Source of the DNA: Paludibacter sp.
GTDB lineage: Bacteria; Bacteroidota; Bacteroidia; Bacteroidales; Paludibacteraceae
Reading direction: 5' to 3'
Length of the DNA stretch: 64,000 bases
NCBI GenBank assembly: GCA_024710005.1
Contig: JANJVQ010000016.1
Span: 1-64,000 of the forward strand
In this document: piece after piece, positions 56,328 through 64,000 of the stretch
Layout: every line of letters starts with the position of its first letter
Position numbering within the stretch: the stretch's first letter is position 1
Program-made: the position numbers and the translations under genes
The notes under the pieces: generated by a model
Told to the model about the DNA's origin: nothing
Database searches by the model: none
The model's input: the letters and a program-made list of their open reading frames with translations, nothing else

Positions 56328-57143
56328 ATGAAACTGGCTCAATTAATGCAAAACAAAAAATTCAAAGGATTTCTGACTATGCTATATAGTTTGGGCGCTT
56401 CGGTGGTTGTACTGGGCGCGCTGTTTAAAATCCAACACTGGCCGGGTGCCGGCTTTATGTTGTCGGCAGGACTTATCACCGAAGCTTTGATTTTCTTTAT
56501 TTATGCATTTGAAAAGGATGATGATGCAGCACATGAAAATGAAAAAACTACTACCGGGATTACCGAAGGTAATGAATTTCTTTCCGGCTACGGCATCACA
56601 GCAGGCGAAGCGGGCGCAGGCTTCCCAGCCTTAGTCAGGTTCGACCGTATGCTGGAAGAAACCAACATAACACCCGATATGCTCTTCAAACTCGGCGATG
56701 GGATGCGGAAACTCGGAGAAACAACTGAAAACATGAGCGCCATGGTCGATATCTCAGCGGCTTCCACCCAATACCTGAAGACCATCAAAAGAGCCGACGA
56801 GTCTCTCTTAAAAACAGCCAAATCCTACGAAACCGTCATCTCCAATGTCACTGTCAAAACGGTATTTAAATACAAGAGCATTTCCAATTCACTCTCCAAT
56901 ATCGAATCCGGCTCTATTGAATTTCAGCAACAAATGAAATCGCTGAATAAGAATCTCTCTTCACTTAACAATACTTTCCGTTTACAGCAAAAAAGCTCCG
57001 AAGATTTTCTGAAAGACCAGGAAGCCTGCGCGGCAGAATCAAGAAAATACCGGGAGCAAATGAAAAAACTGAACGAAAACCTGACTGCGCTGAATCAGGT
57101 TTACAGCAATATGTTGTCGGCTATGGATGGTAGGAAAAATTAA
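56328..57143 (+). CDS. gldL: GldL-like type IX secretion protein
   Basis: The start used is the ATG at 56328; longer frames run back into the cysH fragment. The 271-residue inner-membrane protein begins as GldL/PorL does: a short charged head (KLAQLMQNKKFKGFLTML), one membrane helix with VVVLGALFKIQHWPGAGFML, and a second with ALIFFIYAFE. The large cytoplasmic C-terminal region is coiled coil, with two similar segments (MKSLNKNLSSLNNTF and MKKLNENLTALNQVY). GldL with GldM forms the proton-driven motor of T9SS. The usual neighbours (gldK, gldM, gldN) are absent here, so it may be an orphan or paralogous copy. Confidence 0.88.
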   Translation: MKLAQLMQNKKFKGFLTMLYSLGASVVVLGALFKIQHWPGAGFMLSAGLITEALIFFIYAFEKDDDAAHENEKTTTGITEGNEFLSGYGITAGEAGAGFPALVRFDRMLEETNITPDMLFKLGDGMRKLGETTENMSAMVDISAASTQYLKTIKRADESLLKTAKSYETVISNVTVKTVFKYKSISNSLSNIESGSIEFQQQMKSLNKNLSSLNNTFRLQQKSSEDFLKDQEACAAESRKYREQMKKLNENLTALNQVYSNMLSAMDGRKN

Positions 57144-57235
57144 CAAATACACCATAGAAAAAACAATAATTAATTGTAATCAAGCCTCAGTCAGTTAATA
57201 AATAAAAAAAGAAACCACATGTAAATATTGTTTTA

Positions 57236-57243
57236 TACCTTTG
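57236..57243 (+). promoter_or_regulatory. Promoter -7 box of the metal-efflux genes
   Basis: TACCTTTG matches TAnnTTTG exactly, 51 bp upstream of the HYC_CC_PP gene start. Confidence 0.5.
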
Positions 57244-57294
57244 TCAAACATTTTTACATGCTCTTTTGTTAGAAAGATATTGAAAGTGAACAGA

Positions 57295-57765
57295 ATGAAA
57301 AAGATTTACGCCACAATACTACTATCAGTAATGATGTTTATTGCAATACAGCCTGTTATTGCAGTACACTTTTGTAGTGGAAAACTCTATTCATTCAATC
57401 TGATTGACAACGCTGATGCATGTTGCGATACCGCATCCCATGCTGCCGAAAAACAATCGTGCTGTGCAACAACAGGACACGAAATGCATGCTAACGTCAA
57501 TAACTGTGATGCCTTTGATGGATCAAGTTGTTGTGACACGCATACAATTCAGGTTCAGACGGATGAATTTCAAAGTGAGCTAAAACAGATCAGTTTTAGT
57601 CAAATCGTACGCGCTTTTGACATTCCCTGGTTAACGCTCGAAAACTTATTCAAACAGTATGACCCTGAAAGTAAAGCTCCTTTGCTGTCAGAGGCCTTCC
57701 CCCCGGACGGACTTTTCCTGAGAGACGTGAGTATCAACACTTTCGTCTGCATTTACCGTATTTGA
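57295..57765 (+). CDS. HYC_CC_PP family secreted protein
   Basis: The start used is the ATG of MKKIYAT; the longer frame opens with a TTG inside the promoter box. The 156-residue protein has a signal peptide (about 1-22, ILLSVMMFIAIQPVIA). The family's three marks are present: HFCSGKL, a CC pair in DACCDTAS (with further CC in QSCCATTG and SSCCDT), and the PP of EAFPPDGLF near the end. The cysteine and histidine content suggests metal binding in the periplasm. It lies upstream of a CusA-type pump, fitting a role in metal resistance. Confidence 0.8.
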   Translation: MKKIYATILLSVMMFIAIQPVIAVHFCSGKLYSFNLIDNADACCDTASHAAEKQSCCATTGHEMHANVNNCDAFDGSSCCDTHTIQVQTDEFQSELKQISFSQIVRAFDIPWLTLENLFKQYDPESKAPLLSEAFPPDGLFLRDVSINTFVCIYRI

Positions 57766-57775
57766 TTATTTGATG

Positions 57776-57802
57776 GTCAATAATCAACCACATTGATTAT
57801 TG
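57776..57802 (+). other. Perfect hairpin between the HYC_CC_PP and CusA genes
   Basis: TCAATAATCAA and TTGATTATTGA form 11-bp arms around five bases, just beyond the first stop codon. There is no T-run, so it may be an RNA-processing or partial-termination site rather than a strong terminator. Confidence 0.45.
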
Positions 57803-57841
57803 ATTGAACATTTTCAGTCATTTATAAATTTAAATCCATTT

Positions 57842-57849
57842 TAAATTTG
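57842..57849 (+). promoter_or_regulatory. Promoter -7 box of the CusA-type gene
   Basis: TAAATTTG matches TAnnTTTG exactly, 61 bp upstream of the pump gene start. Confidence 0.45.
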
Positions 57850-57909
57850 TAAGTGCCTTGATTTTATCTATATGCTAAAAAACATGTTCACCAATCAAAT
57901 AAACTCAAT

Positions 57910-60900
57910 ATGCTAAATAAAATTATCAGATATTTTCTTGATAACAAAGTTATCACTATTTTATTTCTATTGGCAGTAATTATGTGGGGAATATCGACAG
58001 CCCCGTTTAACTGGAAAGGTTCTATACTGCCAAGAGACCCGATACCTGTCGATGCCATTCCCGACATTGGCGATAATCAACAAATTATCGCCACAGAATG
58101 GATGGGGCGCTCTCCAAAAGATATTCAGGAACAAATTACTTATCCATTAACAACTTCATTACTTGGTATCCCCGGAGTGAAAACCATACGCAGCACTTCC
58201 ATGTTCGGTATGTCGTTCATCTATATCATTTTTGACGAGGATATAGAGTTTTATTGGAGCCGCTCCCGTATACTCGAAAAATTAAACTCACTACCATCCG
58301 GTACGCTTCCCGATGGTGTTCAGCCAAGTCTCGGTCCGGATGCAACATCCCTGGGGCAGATTTTTTGGTACACACTGGAAGGCAGAAATCCAGAAACCGG
58401 CGCTCCAACCGGCGGATGGGATCATGATGAACTCCGCAGCATACAGGACTTTCAAGTCAGATATGCATTATCGTCGGCCGGGGGAGTTTCTGAAGTAGCT
58501 TCAATTGGTGGTTTTGTGAAGGAATATCAGGTAGAAATCAATCCTGACGCCATGCGCGCATTCAACGTTACCATCATGGATGTGATGAACGCAGTTCAGA
58601 AAAGTAATATCGATATAGGCGCTGAAACCATCGAAATCAATCAGGTGGAATACCTTGTCCGTGGTCTCGGCTATATAAAAAACGTTACCGATCTGGAAGA
58701 AGCCGTAGTAACAGTTCGCAACGGAGTTCCTGTCAAAATAAAAGACATCGCATTTGTCAATTTAGGTCCAGCCACGCGTCGTGGAGGCCTGGACAAAGAG
58801 GGTGTGGAAGCTGTTGGAGGTGTAGTAGTGGCCCGGTATGGCTCTAACCCACTTCAGGTTATCGACAATGTAAAAGATAAAATCAGGGAACTTGAAACCG
58901 GTATGCCACAGAAAACACTTCCTGACGGCACCGTTTCGAAAGCAACCGTAATTCCTTTTTACGATCGGTCCGGATTAATCCAGGAAACAATCGGCACACT
59001 GGAAAGTGATTTAACGCACGAAATACTTATCAGTATCATCGTGATTATCATCATCATTGTCAACCTGCGCGCATCCGTTGTAATCTCGGCTTTACTTCCG
59101 ATTGCTGTGCTGGCTACCTTTATCATCATGCGATTATTGAAAATCGACGCCAATATTGTCGCACTTTCAGGCATAGCAATCGCAGTCGGCGTTATGGTTG
59201 ATATCGGTGTTGTCTTCGTAGAAAACACCATACAGCACATGGAAAAACCAGAGAATAAGGGCATTACAAAAGGAAAAGCATTTGTAGATCTGATTTATCG
59301 TGCTGTAAGTGAAGTTTCCACACCCACCATTGTGGCCATGCTTACAACAATTATCAGCTTTATTCCTGTTTTCTTTTTAGAGGCACAGGAAGGCAAGCTT
59401 TTCAAGCCACTGGCATATACCAAAACTATTACATTGATATCCGCCCTCGTTTTGAGTATGACAATTGTCCCCACACTGACTTACTATTTTTTCTCCGTTA
59501 AACTTTCTTCTAAAACAGTACGCAGGTATCTGAATATTGCTTTAGTTGCAGGAGGAATGCTGATATTTATATTTACGGGTGTAGCCATCGCGCTGATTTT
59601 ACCTTTGTTCGGTGTCAGCAATCTGTACGCACATAAATGGAAAAATAAAAAAACGGCATCTTATATTACAGCCGGAATCGCGATTGCAGGAGCTGTTTCT
59701 TTCCTCACATCTGAATGGCTACCGGTAGGACCGCAAGCGGGTTTTATTGCCAATCTTTTGGTAGTTGCCGTATGTATCGCCCTGATACTCGGGTTTTTCA
59801 CATTCCTGATATCCCGTTACGAACAAATTATACGGTGGTGTCTTGCCAACCGGTGGAAGTTTATGTTGTTACCCGTTTTCACGGTGGTGTTTGGAGTTAC
59901 CATCTGGCTCGGATTTGATACCACGTTTGGATTTATGGCCAAAGGATTCGAAGCAACAGGTTGGAAAAATTTCCGTCAGACAACAGCCTGGAGTACCATA
60001 TCCAAAAAATTTCCGGGTATCGGTAAAGAGTTTATGCCAAGTCTGAATGAAGGTTCATTCCTGCTGATGCCAACAAGCATGCCGCATACCGGAATAGAAC
60101 AAAATCTGAAATTCATTGAAGCACTCGACAAACGGATAAAAAATATTCCGGAGATAGAAACGACTGTGGGTAAATGGGGAAGAGTAAATTCGGCGCTTGA
60201 TCCGGCTCCTGCTCAAATGTTTGAAAATGTAATCAATTACCGACCGGAATATATCCTGGATGAAGACGGACACCGGGTTCGGTTTAAGGTAAATAGAAAA
60301 GGAGAATACCTCCTGAAAAACGGGTCGTATTATCATCCAAAAAATGGTTTCAGGTTAGTCCCGACTGACAGTTTAGTTGTTGACAAACGTGGAGATTACT
60401 ACCGGCAGTGGAGACCGGAAATCAAGAGCGAAAATGACATCTGGCAGGAGATTGTCAATGTTTCACATTTACCGGGACTAACTTCAGCCCCTAAGCTTCA
60501 ACCCATTGAAGCACGCCTGGTGATGCTCTCAACAGGTATGCGTGCACCCATGGGTGTTAAGGTGTCGGGACCCGATCTGGAATCGATTGAAGCAGGTGGT
60601 AAGATCATTGAAAGCGCTCTGAAAGATGTGCCTTCCATTTTACCCTCAACCGTATTTTACGACCGTGCTGTAGGCGCTCCTTACATCGAAATTAAGCTTA
60701 ACCGGCAAAATCTGGCTCGCTATGGAATCACGATTGCCGACTTACAGGACATCATCAGTTCGGCTGTTGGCGGAATGCCGTTAAGTACGACAGTGGAAGG
60801 ACGTGAACGTTTCCCGGTACGCCTGAGATATCCACGGGAATTGAGAGGGAACCCGGAAGAACTGGGAAAACTTATTATTCCGACCGCTACCGGAGCGCAA

Positions 60901-61734
60901 ATTCCGTTGAGTGAGGTTGCTGATATCGGTTATACCCGGGGGGCACAAATGATACAAAGTGAAAACACCTTCCTGTTGGGGTACGTGATTTTTGACAAAG
61001 TAGCCGACAAGGCAGAAGTGGATGTGGTTATGCAAGCCGATAAAATACTGAAAGAAAAAATCAGCACAGGAGAAATACAACTACCCAAAGGCGTATCCTA
61101 TCAGTTTGCAGGAAATTATGAACAACAACAAAGAGCGTCGGCTCGATTGCTACTGTTAATCCCGCTTTGTCTGGTTTTGATTTTAGTCATTTTGTATTTC
61201 CAGTTCAAATCGGTTACCGCTTCGTTTATCCACTTTTCGGGCGTATTTGTGGCATTTGCAGGTGGATTTATACTGTTGTGGTTATATGGTGAGCCCTGGT
61301 TTATGAACATTACTATCGGTAATTTGAACTTACAGGATTTATTTCAGATTCACCCCATTAATTTAAGCATCGCTGTGTGGGTAGGATTTATCGCGCTGTT
61401 TGGTATCTCCACCAGCGACGGCGTTCTGATGGGTTCATTTATTCATGATACATTCCTGGCGAGAAATCCACAAACAGTGGAAGATATACGGGAAGCAGTT
61501 GTTTACGCGGGATTGAGGCGTGTAAGACCTGCTTCTATGACCACAGCGGTTACACTGATTGCTTTATTACCGATTTTAACCTCTACCGGAAGAGGTTCGG
61601 ACATCATGATTCCTATGGCTATTCCAACATTTGGTGGCATGCTTATTCAGTCGATGACCATCTTCGTTGTGCCTGTACTGCAAAGTATGTGGCGCGAAAA
61701 TGTGATAAAGAAAGAAAAAAAATTAAACGAATAA
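57910..61734 (+). CDS. CusA/CzcA-type heavy-metal RND efflux pump, long form
   Basis: The 1274-residue inner-membrane proton antiporter exports metal ions. RND hallmarks are visible: first helix VITILFLLAVIMWGIS, IRSTSMFGMSFIYIIF, the proton-relay helix VALSGIAIAVGVMVDIGVVFVEN, EAQEGKLFKPLAYTKT, SLNEGSFLLMPTSMPHTG and GAQIPLSEVADI, ending with the C-terminal helices. It is about 230 residues longer than E. coli CusA (1047). The extra length comes from added membrane segments near 540-640 and a periplasmic insert near 778-845 rich in charged and Tyr residues. The metal could be copper, silver, zinc or others; the CusB-type and Met-rich partners favour copper or silver. Confidence 0.92.
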   Translation: MLNKIIRYFLDNKVITILFLLAVIMWGISTAPFNWKGSILPRDPIPVDAIPDIGDNQQIIATEWMGRSPKDIQEQITYPLTTSLLGIPGVKTIRSTSMFGMSFIYIIFDEDIEFYWSRSRILEKLNSLPSGTLPDGVQPSLGPDATSLGQIFWYTLEGRNPETGAPTGGWDHDELRSIQDFQVRYALSSAGGVSEVASIGGFVKEYQVEINPDAMRAFNVTIMDVMNAVQKSNIDIGAETIEINQVEYLVRGLGYIKNVTDLEEAVVTVRNGVPVKIKDIAFVNLGPATRRGGLDKEGVEAVGGVVVARYGSNPLQVIDNVKDKIRELETGMPQKTLPDGTVSKATVIPFYDRSGLIQETIGTLESDLTHEILISIIVIIIIIVNLRASVVISALLPIAVLATFIIMRLLKIDANIVALSGIAIAVGVMVDIGVVFVENTIQHMEKPENKGITKGKAFVDLIYRAVSEVSTPTIVAMLTTIISFIPVFFLEAQEGKLFKPLAYTKTITLISALVLSMTIVPTLTYYFFSVKLSSKTVRRYLNIALVAGGMLIFIFTGVAIALILPLFGVSNLYAHKWKNKKTASYITAGIAIAGAVSFLTSEWLPVGPQAGFIANLLVVAVCIALILGFFTFLISRYEQIIRWCLANRWKFMLLPVFTVVFGVTIWLGFDTTFGFMAKGFEATGWKNFRQTTAWSTISKKFPGIGKEFMPSLNEGSFLLMPTSMPHTGIEQNLKFIEALDKRIKNIPEIETTVGKWGRVNSALDPAPAQMFENVINYRPEYILDEDGHRVRFKVNRKGEYLLKNGSYYHPKNGFRLVPTDSLVVDKRGDYYRQWRPEIKSENDIWQEIVNVSHLPGLTSAPKLQPIEARLVMLSTGMRAPMGVKVSGPDLESIEAGGKIIESALKDVPSILPSTVFYDRAVGAPYIEIKLNRQNLARYGITIADLQDIISSAVGGMPLSTTVEGRERFPVRLRYPRELRGNPEELGKLIIPTATGAQIPLSEVADIGYTRGAQMIQSENTFLLGYVIFDKVADKAEVDVVMQADKILKEKISTGEIQLPKGVSYQFAGNYEQQQRASARLLLLIPLCLVLILVILYFQFKSVTASFIHFSGVFVAFAGGFILLWLYGEPWFMNITIGNLNLQDLFQIHPINLSIAVWVGFIALFGISTSDGVLMGSFIHDTFLARNPQTVEDIREAVVYAGLRRVRPASMTTAVTLIALLPILTSTGRGSDIMIPMAIPTFGGMLIQSMTIFVVPVLQSMWRENVIKKEKKLNE

Positions 61735-61746
61735 AATCATCCTGTT

Positions 61747-63189
61747 ATGACTAAATTAAAGAAAACAATCATTTTTATGATATTAGCAATGATAAGTTTC
61801 GGGATGTCTGCTCAACCGGAGCGTTTGACTGATTATCTTGAAACAGCCGTACAAAACAATCCCGGCCTAAAAGCTGATTTCCTCGCCTATCAGGCAGCAT
61901 TGCAAAAAATACCTCAGGCAGGAACCATTCCTGACCCACAACTTGACATGGGATTTTTCCTGAAACCAATGGATATTATCGACGGAAGCCGGGTTGCTGA
62001 TTTTACGCTTATGCAGATGTTTCCGTGGTTCGGCACGCGCAAATCCGCGCAAACGGAAGCAAATCACATGGCAAATATGGCATTTGAGAAGTTCAGAGAA
62101 ACGAGAGACAATCTGTATCTAAACGTTTATACCCAATGGTTTATACTTTGCAGTTTGCAACAAAAACTGATTAACAGTCAGGAACACAAGCAATATCTCG
62201 AACAACTGGAAACATTGTCTGTCCGGAAATACGCATCGCCAACCGATACATCCCCGGGTTATTCTGTTTCAATTCCGACACCTCAACCAGGTTCTACTGC
62301 TACAACAAGTAGTGGAATGGGCGGAATGAAAGGAATGGGCGCGACCGGCAATCAGGCATTATCAGGAAACAACACGATGTCTTCAATGGGAGGTTCTCAG
62401 GGGAATATGGGTTCAGGTGTATCCGGCCTGTCGGATGTATTAAGAATTCAGCTTGAAACAGCTGAACTGGAAAACAATATTGAGCGTCTTCTTTCCGAAA
62501 TAAAGTCAGAAAAAGCCAGGTTTAACACTTTACTCAACCGGCCGGCAGAAAGCGAAGTAGAAGTGCCTGATACTTTTGAGCAAATCCCTTTCATACTGGA
62601 CATTCCATCAGCTATGGAAAGAATTGCAACACAAAATCCGATGTTGGGAATGCTTAACGAAGAAGCTCTTGCTTATAAAGTCAAACAAGAAATGGATAAA
62701 AAAATGAGCTATCCGATGTTGGGTGTTGGACTTCAATATTCGCTGCTTAAAAAACGAACAGCAACGGAAATACCTGTTACATCCATGAATGGTATGGATA
62801 TGCTGATGCCGATGTTGTCAGTAAGTATTCCCATTTACCGCAACAAATACAAAGCACAGCAAAAAGAGGGACAATTAAGATGGCAATCGAGCCGGGAAAA
62901 ATATGCAAACACGATGAATGCACTGGAAACAGAATTATTTCAAACAAAACACCTGCTTGACGATGCATCGAGACAAATCAGGCTGTTAGAAAAACAAACA
63001 AAGCTTGCAAATACTGCATACAACCTGATGGTTCAGGAATTTGTAACAGGGAAAAGTGATCTGACCAATGTCATTCAGGTGCAACGTCAGCTACTGGATT
63101 ATCAACTAAGGAAAGCAGAAGCCATTGCTTCATTCAATACAATGGTAGCAAATGCGCAACGCTTAATCTCATTTAATGAAACTAAATAA
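61747..63189 (+). CDS. TolC-family outer-membrane efflux protein with Met-rich insert
   Basis: The 480-residue protein has a signal peptide (about 1-22, FMILAMISFGMSA) and then the two TolC-type helical repeats (LTDYLETAVQNNPGLKADFL and LSDVLRIQLETAELENNIERL). It starts 12 bp after the pump gene. A Gly/Met/Ser-rich insert near residues 186-226 (SSGMGGMKGMGATGN, MSSMGGSQGNMGSG) lies between the two halves where the family normally has a short loop. Such Met clusters bind copper(I) or silver(I), so the insert may be a metal-collecting loop; it may also be a repeat expansion. Confidence 0.88.
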   Translation: MTKLKKTIIFMILAMISFGMSAQPERLTDYLETAVQNNPGLKADFLAYQAALQKIPQAGTIPDPQLDMGFFLKPMDIIDGSRVADFTLMQMFPWFGTRKSAQTEANHMANMAFEKFRETRDNLYLNVYTQWFILCSLQQKLINSQEHKQYLEQLETLSVRKYASPTDTSPGYSVSIPTPQPGSTATTSSGMGGMKGMGATGNQALSGNNTMSSMGGSQGNMGSGVSGLSDVLRIQLETAELENNIERLLSEIKSEKARFNTLLNRPAESEVEVPDTFEQIPFILDIPSAMERIATQNPMLGMLNEEALAYKVKQEMDKKMSYPMLGVGLQYSLLKKRTATEIPVTSMNGMDMLMPMLSVSIPIYRNKYKAQQKEGQLRWQSSREKYANTMNALETELFQTKHLLDDASRQIRLLEKQTKLANTAYNLMVQEFVTGKSDLTNVIQVQRQLLDYQLRKAEAIASFNTMVANAQRLISFNETK

Positions 63190-63199
63190 AAAAAGCAAT

Positions 63200-64000
63200 A
63201 TGAAAAACAAGATAAAAAAAGTATTAAACAGCAATATTCTTCGTCATAAATACGTAAAATACGGACTGTTATTGACCATTGGTTTATTTCTCGGATGGTT
63301 ATTCTTCGGCAATTCATCCGGAAATCAAGATGAACACGCTCACACCCACGAGCTGACAGATGATACTGTCTGGACATGTTCCATGCACCCACAGATAAAA
63401 ATGGATAAACCCGGGAAATGCCCAATCTGTGCTATGGATTTAATTCCACTAAAGAAATCGGGAAATGGAGGCGATGCTATAAATCCGGATGCCATTCAGA
63501 TGTCGGACGAAGCCATTGCATTGGCAAATATACAGACAACTCTGGTTGGCAGACAACATGCTGTAAAGGAAATTCAACTTTACGGCACGATCCGGGTGGA
63601 TGAACGCCTGTCGCAATCTCAAACGTCTCATGTAAACGGACGTATCGAGAAACTCTATGTCAACTTTACAGGTGAAAGCATCAAACAGGGACAAACAATT
63701 GCCTCGGTTTATTCACCCGACTTGCTGAATGCACAACAAGAGTTGCTGGAAGCTTTGAAAATGCAACCTGTACAGCCCATGTTGGTTGAAGCTTCAAAAG
63801 AGAAATTGAGGTTATGGAAGTTAACAGATAATCAGATTGATGCAATCATTAAATCAGGGAAAGTTAATCCTGTCATTGACATTAAATCCAACACAAACGG
63901 CGTAGTTATCAGCAAAAATGTAAGTCAGGGCGATTATATCAATCAGGGAACTGTTTTGCTGCAAGTAGCCAATCTGTCACAGGTTTGGGCTATGTTTGAT
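63200..64000 (+). CDS. CusB-type periplasmic adaptor, N-terminal part (runs off window)
   Basis: The frame is open from ATG 63200 to the window end (267 codons). A basic start leads into one membrane helix (KYGLLLTIGLFLGWLFFG, near 21-38), then a His-rich segment (DEHAHTHE). A heavy-metal-binding domain follows (WTCSMHPQIKMDKPGKCPIC, then AMDLIP, near 59-84). Next come membrane-fusion-protein strands (VNGRIEKLYVNFTGESIKQG, IASVYSPDLLNAQQELLEAL, SNTNGVVISKNVSQGDYI). It bridges the CusA pump and the TolC channel across the periplasm. It starts 10 bp after the TolC gene; the rest of the protein is beyond the window. Confidence 0.9.
   Translation, partial: MKNKIKKVLNSNILRHKYVKYGLLLTIGLFLGWLFFGNSSGNQDEHAHTHELTDDTVWTCSMHPQIKMDKPGKCPICAMDLIPLKKSGNGGDAINPDAIQMSDEAIALANIQTTLVGRQHAVKEIQLYGTIRVDERLSQSQTSHVNGRIEKLYVNFTGESIKQGQTIASVYSPDLLNAQQELLEALKMQPVQPMLVEASKEKLRLWKLTDNQIDAIIKSGKVNPVIDIKSNTNGVVISKNVSQGDYINQGTVLLQVANLSQVWAMFD

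Overview
The window looks like a chromosome segment of a Bacteroidota bacterium, most likely Bacteroidales. The signs are: -7 promoter boxes of the TAnnTTTG type in front of many genes; several secreted proteins with type IX secretion (T9SS) C-terminal sorting domains; a GldL homologue; DUF349, long-form IspG, RibBA and HYC_CC_PP proteins; and a TPR-AraC one-protein sensor. I cannot name the species from sequence alone. No tRNA, rRNA or CRISPR array was seen.

Layout. 1-4500 is accessory DNA: a complete IS1182-type element that begins exactly at base 1, a HipA-like kinase gene split by a probable frameshift, its DUF3037-like partner, a truncated GIY-YIG fragment and a KilA-N gene. The 535 bp upstream of KilA-N hold a 23-bp array of TATTCGA/TCGAATA dyads, a duplicated 41-bp promoter-like segment and a possible small RNA. 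5029-13055 is housekeeping (lysS, gpsA, pgi, an M23 peptidase, alaS). 13147-19532 holds a large T9SS cargo protein behind a TPR-AraC regulator, then a small barrel-like protein. 19590-33283 is mostly housekeeping (ispG, a SulP transporter, zapA, rny, a secreted PHP-like protein, DUF349, ribBA, an LptF/LptG permease).

33438-46339 is the centrepiece: an assimilatory sulfate reduction and siroheme locus. A first operon carries DUF2061, cysJ, cysI, a Met8-like precorrin-2 dehydrogenase, a short hemA, a hemC-cobA-hemD triple fusion, hemB and hemL. A second carries cysD, cysN and cysH. Together they take sulfate to sulfide and make siroheme, the cofactor of CysI, from glutamyl-tRNA. Both operons are preceded by the same 28-bp block, followed after exactly 22 bp by the same 10-bp -7 region. 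This is strong evidence for one unidentified sulfur regulator. The HemC part lacks the domain that normally carries the dipyrromethane cofactor cysteine.

46322-56272 is a block of about 9.95 kb bracketed by a 258-bp direct repeat of the cysH 3' end. It carries three secreted proteins (two with T9SS sorting domains) and a TPR histidine kinase/response regulator pair. A GldL homologue follows at 56328, then a heavy-metal efflux set (HYC_CC_PP protein, long CusA-type pump, Met-rich TolC protein, CusB-type adaptor running off the window). Short repeat families are scattered through the intergenic DNA, and three of them have been read into the coding ends or linkers of alaS, the hemC fusion and hemL.
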